DNA of 64,000 nt, from NCBI GenBank assembly GCA_001899145.1, contig MKVF01000017.1, positions 62,001 to 126,000 on the forward strand. Direction: 5' to 3'. Position 1 is the first letter of the stretch. Every line of letters begins with the position of its first letter. Below are positions 1 through 8,514 of the stretch, one piece after another. The translations under genes were made by a program, and so were the position numbers. The notes below the pieces were generated by a model. It was given only the letters and a program-made list of their open reading frames with translations. It was not told the DNA's origin and ran no database searches. The DNA comes from Flavobacteriia bacterium 40-80 (GTDB taxonomy: Bacteria > Bacteroidota > Bacteroidia > Flavobacteriales_D > Crocinitomicaceae).

Positions 1-2
1 TT

Positions 3-740
3 ACGGCTAAGTTTAAAATTGCTGATGGGAAGCTGATGACACAGAAACCGATCAATGTTAAGATCGGAAATATCTCTACGGAAACAGAAGGATTTACAGC
101 TTTGGATCAGTCCATTGGCTATACGATGAAAATGAACATTCCTAAAGAAGAAATTCCGCAGGTAATTATTAAGAACATTGAGAAAGGGCTGGAAAAAGTG
201 AATGGGCTTGTTCCGCAGCTGAAGCTGGCAAATTTACCGGCCATCATTCCGGTAAATGTGAATATCGGTGGTACAGTGAAAAACCCGAAAATCACGACAG
301 ATATTGAAAACTCCATTAAAAAACTGACGGGTAATCTGAAAGAATCCGTAAAAGAAGCAGCGAAGGAAGTTTTCGAAAAAGCGAAAGACTCTGTAAAAAC
401 TGTTGTTACCAATAAGGTAAATGAAGTGAAAGAAGATGTAAGCGCAGAGATTCAAAAGAAAAAACAACAGATTCTGGATGAAGCGCAGAAACAGGCAAAT
501 ACAATAAAATCAGAAGCTAAAAAACAGGCAGATAATGTGCGTGCTGAGGGAGAAAAAGCTGCTCAGAAGCTGATCGATGAAGCAGGCTCTAACCCATTGA
601 AGAAGAAGGCTGCTGAAATTGCTGCCAAGAAAGTACGCGATGAAGCTAACTCGAAAGCAGACAAGCTGGAATCAGAAGCTAACGCAAAAGCGGATGGCAT
701 TATGAAAACAGCCAATGAAAAAGCTGCTGCAGTGAAATAA
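3..740 (+). CDS. AsmA-like protein, C-terminal part (5' end outside window)
   Basis: The reading frame is open from the left edge of the window, so the gene begins upstream. An internal ATG at 36 is not the real start, because the codons before it continue the same domain. The first 100 or so visible residues, with a segment about a gradient of internal beta strands and the phrase NIGGTVKNPKITTDI, look like the C-terminal domain of AsmA-type envelope proteins (AsmA/TamB-like proteins that sit in the periplasm and are linked to outer-membrane biogenesis). The last 130 residues are an alanine-, lysine- and glutamate-rich coiled coil with many EAKKQAD-like units. The gene ends just before a strong terminator. 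The family assignment is from overall resemblance only, since the N-terminal half is missing. Confidence 0.7.
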   Translation, partial: TAKFKIADGKLMTQKPINVKIGNISTETEGFTALDQSIGYTMKMNIPKEEIPQVIIKNIEKGLEKVNGLVPQLKLANLPAIIPVNVNIGGTVKNPKITTDIENSIKKLTGNLKESVKEAAKEVFEKAKDSVKTVVTNKVNEVKEDVSAEIQKKKQQILDEAQKQANTIKSEAKKQADNVRAEGEKAAQKLIDEAGSNPLKKKAAEIAAKKVRDEANSKADKLESEANAKADGIMKTANEKAAAVK

Positions 741-761
741 TAAAGACACATAGGAATAAAC

Positions 762-794
762 AAAAATCCCCGAAACGAAGTTTCGGGGATTTTT
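762..794 (+). terminator. Rho-independent terminator after the AsmA-like gene
   Basis: A perfect 15-bp stem (762-776 with 780-794) has a 3-nt loop and its outer pairs form A and T tracts on both sides. It could stop transcripts from either strand, which fits the convergent arrangement with rfbB. Confidence 0.9.
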
Positions 795-830
795 GTTTTA
801 AGGGAAAATTGATAATGCACTAAAATTAAA

Positions 831-915
831 TCTTATATCTTTTTCTAGTGTCTTATAGTCTAATGTCTAGTATCTAATATCTTGAGTCTAGTGTCTTAAT
901 AATATCTGTAGTCTT
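831..915. repeat. Degenerate 7-bp tandem repeat in intergenic gap
   Basis: About ten imperfect units beginning with TCT follow one another with a spacing of about 7 bp (for example TCTAGTG, TCTAATG, TCTAGTA, TCTAATA). The array fills the gap between the terminator and the end of rfbB. No open frame uses it. Similar arrays with other unit sequences lie near 9303, 14700 and 35275. Confidence 0.65.
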
Positions 916-923
916 TAATCCGA

Positions 924-1967
924 TTATTTCCCGTACATCTTCTCATAGTATTCCTGATATTCCCCGGATGTTACATTTTTCACCCATTCCTGATTTTCCA
1001 GGTACCAGTCAACGGTTTTGGAAAGGCCTTCTTCAAATGTAATAGAAGGTTTCCAGTTCAGTTCTGCTTCCAGTTTTTGTGCATCTATCGCGTAACGCAG
1101 ATCGTGCCCGGCACGGTCCTTTACAAACCGGATCAATTGTTTGCTTGTTCCTTCCGGCCGGTTTAATTTCTGATCCATCAGCTCACATAAGAAATGTACC
1201 AGCTCAATGTTTTTCCATTCATTCAAACCGCCGACATTGTAGGATTCACCGATTCTTCCGTTGTGGAAGATCGTATCGATCGCCGAAGCATGATCTTCTA
1301 CCCATAGCCAGTCACGGATGTTTTCACCTTTCCCGTAAACAGGAAGCTCTTTGTTGTTCAGGATATTTAGGATCATTAGCGGAATTAATTTCTCCGGGAA
1401 ATGATGGCTTCCATAATTGTTGGAACAATTTGACATTTTTACAGGAAGACCGTAAGTATGAAAGTAAGCATTCACAAAATGATCAGAAGAAGCTTTTGAT
1501 GCAGAATAAGGGCTTCTCGGGTCATAAGCGGTTGTCTCTTGGAACAAACCGTCTTCTCCTAAGCTTCCGTACACTTCATCCGTGGAAACATGATGAAAAA
1601 CATGATCTTTCCCGTCCTGCCATTCAGAGCGGGCAACTTCCAGTAAATTTAATGTTCCGATTACATTCGTCATGGCAAACTGCATCGGACCGTCAATAGA
1701 GCGATCGACATGAGATTCCGCTGCCAAATGGATAACATGCGTAATGTGGAAATTGTGAAATGCGTTCCGGACGTCCTCTATATTACAGATATCACCTTTT
1801 ACAAAATGATAATTAGATTCGTTTTCAATATCCTGAAGATTGTGAATGTTTCCCGCATAGGTCAGCTTGTCGAAATTGACAATTTTATAATCAGGATATT
1901 TCTTAACAAATCTGCGTACAACGTGTGAACCGATAAAACCGGCTCCTCCGGTAACCAAAATATTCAT
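924..1967 (-). CDS. rfbB: dTDP-glucose 4,6-dehydratase
   Basis: Converts dTDP-glucose to dTDP-4-keto-6-deoxyglucose, the second step of dTDP-rhamnose synthesis for surface polysaccharide. The 347-residue protein has the usual family length. It shows the NAD-binding GGAGFIG motif at residues 7-13, the catalytic Thr-Asp-Glu triad of this dehydratase at 129-131 (TDEVYG), and the YSASK active-site Tyr/Lys at 154 and 158. It starts 18 bp after the stop of ddl on the same strand, so the two are probably one transcript. The other rhamnose genes (rmlA, rmlC) are not in the window. An RmlD-like reductase lies 38 kb away and a polysaccharide flippase begins at the right edge, so the O-antigen genes are scattered or lie outside. 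Confidence 0.95.
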   Translation of the reverse strand: MNILVTGGAGFIGSHVVRRFVKKYPDYKIVNFDKLTYAGNIHNLQDIENESNYHFVKGDICNIEDVRNAFHNFHITHVIHLAAESHVDRSIDGPMQFAMTNVIGTLNLLEVARSEWQDGKDHVFHHVSTDEVYGSLGEDGLFQETTAYDPRSPYSASKASSDHFVNAYFHTYGLPVKMSNCSNNYGSHHFPEKLIPLMILNILNNKELPVYGKGENIRDWLWVEDHASAIDTIFHNGRIGESYNVGGLNEWKNIELVHFLCELMDQKLNRPEGTSKQLIRFVKDRAGHDLRYAIDAQKLEAELNWKPSITFEEGLSKTVDWYLENQEWVKNVTSGEYQEYYEKMYGK

Positions 1968-1985
1968 GTAGAATCTGTAAAATAA

Positions 1986-2954
1986 TTAGTAATTAAGCTC
2001 AAATTTAATGATTTCTCTCCAGAAATCCCTGATTTTTATTCCTTCATAAGCCAGCATCTGAGGAACAAGACTTGCCGGAGAAAAGCCGGGTGTAGTATTC
2101 ACTTCAATGACATACGGAATTCCGTCCACGACCATAAAATCAATCCTGGCGATAGAATGAAGGTTCAGCAGCTGATATATCTCTTTTGATACTTCCTGTA
2201 CCGTTTCTTTAATAGTGCCACTAACCCTCGCAGGTGTTATTTCCTTTGACTGTCCTAAATATTTCGCTTCATAATCGAAAAATTCATTGTCAGAAACAAT
2301 CTCTGTTAACGGTAGTGCTTTTATTCCTGTCGAAGTTCCGTAAACACCGCAGGTTACTTCCGTACCTTTCAGAAAACTTTCTATCACGACTGATTTTCCT
2401 TCTGCAAAAGCTTTTTCCAATGCCGGACGCAGCGCATCCATTGTATTTACTTTCGAAATTCCGAAAGAGGAACCGGAATCGGAAGGCTTTACAAAGCAGG
2501 GAAGCCCCAGCTCATCAATAATTTGCTGATCTGTAAACTGATTGACGGAGCGAAGAAATAATGATTTTGCCACTTTTATTCCGAAGTTTCTTAAAAACTG
2601 ATTGCAATACCATTTATCAAAAGACAAATGAGAAGCCAGTCCGCCGGAGTTGACGAACGGGATGTTCCGCATTTCTAAAAAAGCCTGGATCTTTCCGTTT
2701 TCCCCGGGATTTCCGTGAATGTAAATAATCGCTGCATCCGCTTTGATCTCTTCCGATCCTGTTTTAAATGACAGATCCCAGGGATTAACCGCATAACGCC
2801 CGCCGTTATAAACAGCTGTCCAGCTTTCCCGTGTCACTTCTACCAGAAAGGGCTCATATTCCTGCGGAAAATTATTCAGTATTGTGTCCGCACTTTTCAG
2901 TGATATTTCAAATTCAGAAGAGTATCCTCCGCAGATGATGGCGAATTTTTTCAT
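1986..2954 (-). CDS. ddl: D-alanine--D-alanine ligase
   Basis: Makes the D-Ala-D-Ala dipeptide for peptidoglycan in the cytoplasm, using ATP. The protein (322 residues from the ATG at 2954) begins KKFAIICGGYSSEFEISLKS, the typical Ddl N-terminus, followed by the ATP-grasp fold with KPSDSGSSFGISKV and the C-terminal metal-binding EVNTTPGFSPASLVPQM. A TTG two codons upstream (2960) is in frame but the ATG is preferred: a -7 box (TACATTTG) lies at 2975-2982 on this strand, giving a leader of about 17 nt. rfbB follows in the same direction. No mur genes are adjacent, unlike in many other phyla. Confidence 0.95.
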   Translation of the reverse strand: MKKFAIICGGYSSEFEISLKSADTILNNFPQEYEPFLVEVTRESWTAVYNGGRYAVNPWDLSFKTGSEEIKADAAIIYIHGNPGENGKIQAFLEMRNIPFVNSGGLASHLSFDKWYCNQFLRNFGIKVAKSLFLRSVNQFTDQQIIDELGLPCFVKPSDSGSSFGISKVNTMDALRPALEKAFAEGKSVVIESFLKGTEVTCGVYGTSTGIKALPLTEIVSDNEFFDYEAKYLGQSKEITPARVSGTIKETVQEVSKEIYQLLNLHSIARIDFMVVDGIPYVIEVNTTPGFSPASLVPQMLAYEGIKIRDFWREIIKFELNY

Positions 2955-2974
2955 GACCAAAATTTCTTACAGAA

Positions 2975-2982
2975 CAAATGTA
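2975..2982 (-). promoter_or_regulatory. Promoter -7 box of ddl
   Basis: On the minus strand the sequence reads TACATTTG, matching the Bacteroidota TAnnTTTG consensus. It lies 20 bp before the ddl ATG. No clear -33 element is seen. Confidence 0.55.
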
Positions 2983-3122
2983 AAGGATATTTATTGTTTA
3001 TGACAAGACAAAAAAAAGAATTGATTACATAGTTGTATTTCAGTTTTTCCAAAGTGATAACAGGTTTAATATAAATATGTAAATAAAATGAGAATTATTT
3101 TACAAAAATGAGAATAATTGTA

Positions 3123-3130
3123 TATTTTTG
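3123..3130 (+). promoter_or_regulatory. Candidate -7 box for the small gene at 3179
   Basis: TATTTTTG matches TAnnTTTG and sits 48 bp before the start codon. Two copies of an 11-bp direct repeat lie just upstream, at about 3087 and 3106. No good -33 element is visible. Confidence 0.35.
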
Positions 3131-3178
3131 AGAAAGGGTTGACGGCTCTCACGATTCTTTTACAATGAAGTGATTTTT

Positions 3179-3391
3179 ATGTTTGATTATACTTATTACT
3201 TTGTATTTAAACAATACGACTTGGATATGCCCGGTTATTTCCGGATTTTGGACCTCAGAGATATAAAAAATACGGACCTGATCCGTCTTATGGACGAGGA
3301 CAGGTTGTATGAAGATGACGAAGCATTAATAGCTGAAATTTCAGAAAAGTTCGATGTAGAAAAAGAGAAGATACAAATCCTGTTAACTTGA
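3179..3391 (+). CDS. Small acidic protein of unknown function
   Basis: A 70-residue protein starting at the ATG 3179 (a GTG at 3170 is also in frame). It is rich in aspartate, glutamate and tyrosine, begins FDYTYYFVFKQYD, and has no signal peptide or membrane segment. The second half (EDDEALIAEISEKFDVEKEK) should be helical. I do not recognise a family. A -7-like box, TATTTTTG, lies at 3123-3130, and the sequence AAAATGAGAAT occurs twice just upstream (about 3087 and 3106), which may be an operator. The gene stands alone between the divergent ddl operon and the OmpA-like gene. Its codon use resembles its neighbours, so it is probably real, but this is not certain. Confidence 0.55.
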   Translation: MFDYTYYFVFKQYDLDMPGYFRILDLRDIKNTDLIRLMDEDRLYEDDEALIAEISEKFDVEKEKIQILLT

Positions 3392-3454
3392 ACGAAAGTA
3401 GCTTATATTCAGTTAAAAAGATTACCTTAGCACTGATTTTTAATTATAACCATT

Positions 3455-4963
3455 ATGAATATGAAAGCTATTTTGGTGCTTAACTTTTTGGTTGCATCTT
3501 TCTTTGCAGTTTCTCAGAAAGAAGCGGACATCTGGTATTTCGGAAGAAATGCAGGCGTTGACTTTTCATCCGGAAAGGCGGTTGCGCTTACAGATGGCCT
3601 GCTGGATACGGAAGAAGGCTGCGCTGTTATATCGGATGCAAACGGAAAAATGCTGTTTTATACGGATGGAATAACGGTTTGGAACAACAAGCATGAAAAA
3701 ATGCCGAATGGTTCCGGCCTGAAAGGTGATCCTTCCTCTACGTCTTCCGGTGTGGCGATTCCGAAACCAAAAGTGAAGAATATTTATTATTTGTTTTCTG
3801 TTGCCGCGACAGCAAAAGAAGACGGACTGACTTATTCAGTTATTGACATGACTCTGAACAATGGTCTGGGAGATATTGTCGATACACTTAAAAATATTCC
3901 GCTGCACACACCGATTACCGAAAAGCTGACCGCTGTTGCACATCGTAACGGCAAAGACGTTTGGGTAATCGCGCATAAATGGAAAAGCGATGAATTCCTT
4001 GCTTACCTTGTAACCGATAAAGGAATAATAGCCACTCCAGTAATTTCAAAAGCTGGTTCGATACATGAGGGAGGAAGTCTGAACACACAGGGATATATGA
4101 AATCCAATCCGGATGGAAGTAATATCGCGCTGGCCCTAGAAGAAACGCACGAGCTGGAAATTTTTGACTTTGACAACGCGACAGGAACAGTGAGCAACCC
4201 GATTAATATTAAAGTAGGAGCGGGAACTTATCCTTATGGGATTGAGTTTTCGCCGGATGGTTCTGTTTTGTATGTTTCCGCTGCCGGAAAAGGAGAAATC
4301 CACCAGATTAATTTACAGGCGGGCTCTAACGAAGCGATCCAGGCTTCCATGACAAAAATAGGCCAGTCCGAAAATAAAGAGTGGATCGGTGCATTGCAGA
4401 TCGCTAATGATGGTAAAATCTACTTTCCGATTTATCAGACATCTTATCTCGGAGTGATTCACGAACCGAATAAGCTGGGTACGGAATGTAAATACGAAAA
4501 CAATTATGTAGGTCTGCAGGAAAAGAAATCTTCATTGGGCCTTCCGACGTTCCTTCAGAATTTCTTTACACAGGAAGTAAAGTCCGAGATTACTTATTTT
4601 AATCCGACAAAGGTAATTTATGACAAGGCGATCGTGTTGAATAACATTACGTTTGAATTTGCAAAATTTACGCTGAAAGCATCATCGTACCCTGAACTGG
4701 ATAAAGTTGTTACAATGATGAAAAACAATCCTTCAGCAAAGATACTGCTGATCGGTCACACAGATAATATCGGAAATAAATCGGCAAATCTCACACTTTC
4801 CTCAAACCGTGCGAATGCAGTGAAAGAATACCTTGTCAGCAAAGGGATCGGTCAGGACAGGATTACCTGCGAAGGAAAAGGTAGCGGGCAGCCGGTAACG
4901 AATAATGACACGGAAGAAGGAAGACAAACCAACAGAAGAGTAGAATTTATATTGAAAAAATAA
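3455..4963 (+). CDS. Beta-propeller/OmpA-domain envelope protein
   Basis: A 502-residue exported protein. A short signal peptide ends at about residue 19 (ASFFAVSQ), there is a middle domain of about 350 residues with repeated blades of the WD40-like/PD40 type (for example FSPDGSVLYVSAAGKGEIHQ), and a C-terminal OmpA peptidoglycan-binding domain starts at about residue 395 (ILLIGHTDNIGNKSANLTLS, then NRRVEFILKK at the end). OmpA domains hold the protein to the cell wall, and the propeller probably binds a partner in the periplasm or outer membrane. The architecture is common in Bacteroidota. A second ATG at 3461 is possible. The next gene faces it with 34 bp between the stop codons. Confidence 0.85.
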   Translation: MNMKAILVLNFLVASFFAVSQKEADIWYFGRNAGVDFSSGKAVALTDGLLDTEEGCAVISDANGKMLFYTDGITVWNNKHEKMPNGSGLKGDPSSTSSGVAIPKPKVKNIYYLFSVAATAKEDGLTYSVIDMTLNNGLGDIVDTLKNIPLHTPITEKLTAVAHRNGKDVWVIAHKWKSDEFLAYLVTDKGIIATPVISKAGSIHEGGSLNTQGYMKSNPDGSNIALALEETHELEIFDFDNATGTVSNPINIKVGAGTYPYGIEFSPDGSVLYVSAAGKGEIHQINLQAGSNEAIQASMTKIGQSENKEWIGALQIANDGKIYFPIYQTSYLGVIHEPNKLGTECKYENNYVGLQEKKSSLGLPTFLQNFFTQEVKSEITYFNPTKVIYDKAIVLNNITFEFAKFTLKASSYPELDKVVTMMKNNPSAKILLIGHTDNIGNKSANLTLSSNRANAVKEYLVSKGIGQDRITCEGKGSGQPVTNNDTEEGRQTNRRVEFILKK

Positions 4964-4997
4964 TAAGCCAATTGAATCAGGAGGGTTTCGTGCGGGG

Positions 4998-7900
4998 TTA
5001 AAAAAACGCCCGCACTTCCATTCCGCCTGTATGAATGATCTTGTTGCCTTCCGTTTTTCTGGCGCTGTATTGAATAGAGAGCTGTAAGTTCTTGGAAATA
5101 GAATGCTGATAACCTGCGGACCAGGTAAAGTTGTTTCCCGCTTTTAAAGATTCCAGCATTTCGTAGCCCAGAGAGGAGTTAGATTCTCCGTTAAATTTAA
5201 TTTTCACATAAGCAAAAGCTGCCTGGAAGCTTCCTTTTTCGGAACGGTTGTATTTTACTTTCATTCCGTATTCCTGGATGACAGCCTTCTCTGAAGTGAC
5301 ATTCAGCTTCGAAGAAATCCTGGTTTCATACGTCAGACGGAAAGAAGTCGATGGCTGGTAGCTCAAGGACGGTTTGACCATATAGTAATCATAGTCGTAA
5401 TTTCTGCCGGTGGTATAATCCGCTTCAACACTTTTATTTCCTCTCTGGAAAACTCCTTCCAGGTTGAAAATACGCTTGATGTTCAGGTGAAAGTTGAACT
5501 CATGCGAGACGTTTGTCCGTGCGTCAAAGCCATTAGCCAGCAGCGATTTGCTCCGGATATCCTGAAAGGTATATTCACATCCGAAAACAGAATTGGTTCG
5601 GTTGAAATAAAAGGAGTTCCGGATGGTTGAATTCGTGGAGACTAACGACGTATCTCTTACTTCTGTGGCAAACGGATTAAACGATGTCTGGTCCATCTGG
5701 TTCGTTTTCCTGTAAATACGGAAACGCGCCTGATCCGAAAAACGGCTCAGCAGCTTTTTAATTCCTTTCTTGTTGTTCCAGATCCGTTCCGGGCGAAGAG
5801 TAACAGTTTGGTTAAACTCGTTGGAATAGGTACGGGTATATTCATTGCTTCTCACATAAACACGTATGTAAGAAGCCTGATCCTGATACTGCGCGATCTC
5901 GAATTCGTTCAGGTCTTTTACGCCGTCACCGTTGTAATCAACCCATGTGTAAACTCCCTGTCCGTCGGCAACTTTTATATACTGGAACAATTGCTTTTGT
6001 TCCAGTCCGCTTCCCACTTCGTAAAACGTATTCCAGGTAAAAGCACTTTTGAACAATTTGATCTCATAATCTAAACGCCCCAGAAGCGTATTTTCGGGAG
6101 TTTGAGAGGTGAGTAGTGTGTCCTCAATTTTCAGCTGGCGGTAATTCAAAATAATGTTCAATCGCTGATTTTTCACACTGTTCATCAAAAATTCCGTACC
6201 GAAATTCTGTGCTTTTGTAAGAGAAGTCAGCTCTGTAAGATTGGAAATCTGATCGTAGCGTTCCCTGAAAAACAAACGATAAGAATTTTTGCCCGTATCA
6301 GCGCTGGAAATATATGCTTCATAGTCAAAGAACTGATAACTGTTTGATTTCAATCCGGAAGAATCACGGAAAAGATTCCGTTCGTACTCATCTTTTATTC
6401 CGAATTTTAAAAATTTTACACTTTGGGAAAGATCTATTTTGTGGCGCAAAAATTCGGAATTATAATCCGTGGCCTTACTTTTCAGGTAGCTCGCTTCATA
6501 GAAAGCATCAAAACCTTTTTGACGCCATTTTCCACCGATTGCACCTTTCATTCCCGAATAGTCATTCCCGATACTGTATTGCGAGCCGTTGATCAGGAAG
6601 TTTCCGTTTCGGATATGCCGGAAATCCGCCTGGACGGAAGATAAAATTTCATTTCCCTTGTATCCTCTGTTTCGTGTATTCCAGTCACGGTCATATTCCA
6701 CGGAACGGTAATTTTCGATATATTGAAAATTGCGGTGCAGGGCTTCAAATTCCCCTTTTGTTTCCAGTTGCCATTTTGGAATGGAATCCTTCGATAAGCC
6801 GAATTTCCCGATGATCCTTGATTTATTGCTGTATCCCTGATCGTCTTTGCTGTCCAATTTTGAAAATGTATTCAAGTCATTATTGGTGTAAGCCAGTTCC
6901 GTAAATGCTTCCAGGTTTTTGGTGAGCTTATAGCTCGCTCCCGCGCTGACCATCTGCCGTTTTTTCGGAGTTACAACCACACGTTTTGCCTGGTAATCTC
7001 CCTGCGGAACGCTATTTAAAGGAGCAACCCATTCATAAACTTTTCCGAGTGCGGTATAGCTCTTCAGAATGTAATCCCCTTTATTTGCTCCGACGAATGT
7101 AAATGTAGCGCTGAATACAGCTTCCGCAGGAATGACGGAATACACCAGGACACTGTCATAACCCAGAGTATCTGTCAGCCGGTACATATTCTGATTTTCC
7201 ATAAAGCCGACAGAATCTATGCTGGAAATGTAAGCCTCTGAGAGATTATCACCGATGGTGGAAAGAAAGTATTTCTGTTCCGGTGTAAGGGATTGCTGAA
7301 CTGTTTGATTTTTTGCATCTTGTTCAGAGTAAACATTCATCCAGAAATTGAGCTTTTTTCCTTCGTAAAAAGTCGATGCCTGAAAAAGAGAACGGGCATA
7401 ATTCTGGTCGGAATACTGAAATTCGACAACAATACGTTTATCTTTTGTAATCAGGTTTCTGGAAGTAAACGTAACCTCTGCGGTATTGTAGTTAATGACG
7501 TAGTCAAATTCCTGTCCCCGTTCCAGCAAACGACCGTCAATATAGACTTTTTCTGTTCCTGAAAGAATAATGATGAAAGATTCGTTTTCTGCTCCGGTCA
7601 GCCGGTATGGTCCCTGATTTCCTTCGACTCCCTGGATGATCTGCCGGTTGAACTTTCCTTTGGAAAATGCGCCGCCGCCCTGGATCAGCCATTTGTTCTG
7701 ATTTTTATCTCTCCAGTTGTATTCGCCGTAAATTCCCTGTCCCCGCTTATTGAAATTCATGAAATATCCCTGCGGGCGTTTCAGCCAGAAATCTCCTGCA
7801 ATGACTTTGAATTCATCATTGAAAACCTGGATAAAGATCCGGTCAAATTCCTGCAGCTTGTTCGTATTCCCATCCGCCTGGATCGGAATGTTCGCATCGG

Positions 7901-8429
7901 AAATGGAAGCCAGTATTTTGAGGTTGGGAGCCAATTCCCCTGAAAGTTCCAGGTTCATAGTGGAATTGATAGACATATCCTGGTTATTTCCGAAGGAAAC
8001 ACCTCTGGAGATGCTTCCGCTTTTTTTCAGGCTCGTAGTACCGAACAGATCGTAGTCCGTTGTTGTGGCCTGGGAAAGATAATGTTCCATATTCCCTTTA
8101 CGCTCCTCAAAGATGAGATTGGTATCCCGTCGCTGGACCGTCGCAGAGAAATTGACAGGGAAAACCCTGTACTCCAACTTTATTTGCTGGTTGCAGCTGT
8201 TTTTAAAACGAATGGTGCCCTTTGTAAGATTTAATTCATAATCTTCCCAGGTGAGCTGCTTGTCCCCGCAAAAAGCTTTAAAAGTATTCGGATAGATGGT
8301 GAACGTATCAATCTGTATTTCCTCGTTGGGAACAGCAGTAACCATTTTTTCCCGAAATGAAGTTTCCTGTGCATTTACCTGGTAAACACAAAAAAAGAGC
8401 CCGCAGAACAGAAAAAAAGCGTTTTTCAT
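4998..8429 (-). CDS. Large SprA-like outer-membrane beta-barrel protein
   Basis: An 1143-residue protein with a signal peptide ending in VNAQ at about residue 21. The N-terminal 350 residues carry motifs also found in the gliding and T9SS translocon protein SprA: a block resembling ISRGVSFGNNQDMSINS, then VYIDGRLLERGQEFDYVINY followed by a strand-turn-strand that ends in VEFQYSDQNY. The rest is made of alternating aromatic strands typical of a large beta-barrel. A calcium-loop-like DYNGDGVKDLNEFE lies near residue 870. It ends in FF, a common last residue for barrel insertion. At 1143 residues it is about half the size of SprA, so it is a relative and not SprA itself. It stands alone as a single-gene unit. 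Its function is unknown; a surface channel or a barrel for export is inferred. Confidence 0.75.
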   Translation of the reverse strand: MKNAFFLFCGLFFCVYQVNAQETSFREKMVTAVPNEEIQIDTFTIYPNTFKAFCGDKQLTWEDYELNLTKGTIRFKNSCNQQIKLEYRVFPVNFSATVQRRDTNLIFEERKGNMEHYLSQATTTDYDLFGTTSLKKSGSISRGVSFGNNQDMSINSTMNLELSGELAPNLKILASISDANIPIQADGNTNKLQEFDRIFIQVFNDEFKVIAGDFWLKRPQGYFMNFNKRGQGIYGEYNWRDKNQNKWLIQGGGAFSKGKFNRQIIQGVEGNQGPYRLTGAENESFIIILSGTEKVYIDGRLLERGQEFDYVINYNTAEVTFTSRNLITKDKRIVVEFQYSDQNYARSLFQASTFYEGKKLNFWMNVYSEQDAKNQTVQQSLTPEQKYFLSTIGDNLSEAYISSIDSVGFMENQNMYRLTDTLGYDSVLVYSVIPAEAVFSATFTFVGANKGDYILKSYTALGKVYEWVAPLNSVPQGDYQAKRVVVTPKKRQMVSAGASYKLTKNLEAFTELAYTNNDLNTFSKLDSKDDQGYSNKSRIIGKFGLSKDSIPKWQLETKGEFEALHRNFQYIENYRSVEYDRDWNTRNRGYKGNEILSSVQADFRHIRNGNFLINGSQYSIGNDYSGMKGAIGGKWRQKGFDAFYEASYLKSKATDYNSEFLRHKIDLSQSVKFLKFGIKDEYERNLFRDSSGLKSNSYQFFDYEAYISSADTGKNSYRLFFRERYDQISNLTELTSLTKAQNFGTEFLMNSVKNQRLNIILNYRQLKIEDTLLTSQTPENTLLGRLDYEIKLFKSAFTWNTFYEVGSGLEQKQLFQYIKVADGQGVYTWVDYNGDGVKDLNEFEIAQYQDQASYIRVYVRSNEYTRTYSNEFNQTVTLRPERIWNNKKGIKKLLSRFSDQARFRIYRKTNQMDQTSFNPFATEVRDTSLVSTNSTIRNSFYFNRTNSVFGCEYTFQDIRSKSLLANGFDARTNVSHEFNFHLNIKRIFNLEGVFQRGNKSVEADYTTGRNYDYDYYMVKPSLSYQPSTSFRLTYETRISSKLNVTSEKAVIQEYGMKVKYNRSEKGSFQAAFAYVKIKFNGESNSSLGYEMLESLKAGNNFTWSAGYQHSISKNLQLSIQYSARKTEGNKIIHTGGMEVRAFF

Positions 8430-8514
8430 CTAGTTGTTTATCAAAACGAAGATATTGGAAATAAAGTGTATCTTGAAAGAGTTTCTTTATCTTTAAAACC
8501 AAAATTCAAAAATA

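Noticed and set aside
4990-5015. Hairpin GTGCGGG/CCCGCAC over the end of the large outer-membrane protein gene
   Set aside because: The A/T tract is in the 12-nt loop and not after the stem, so it does not fit a terminator.
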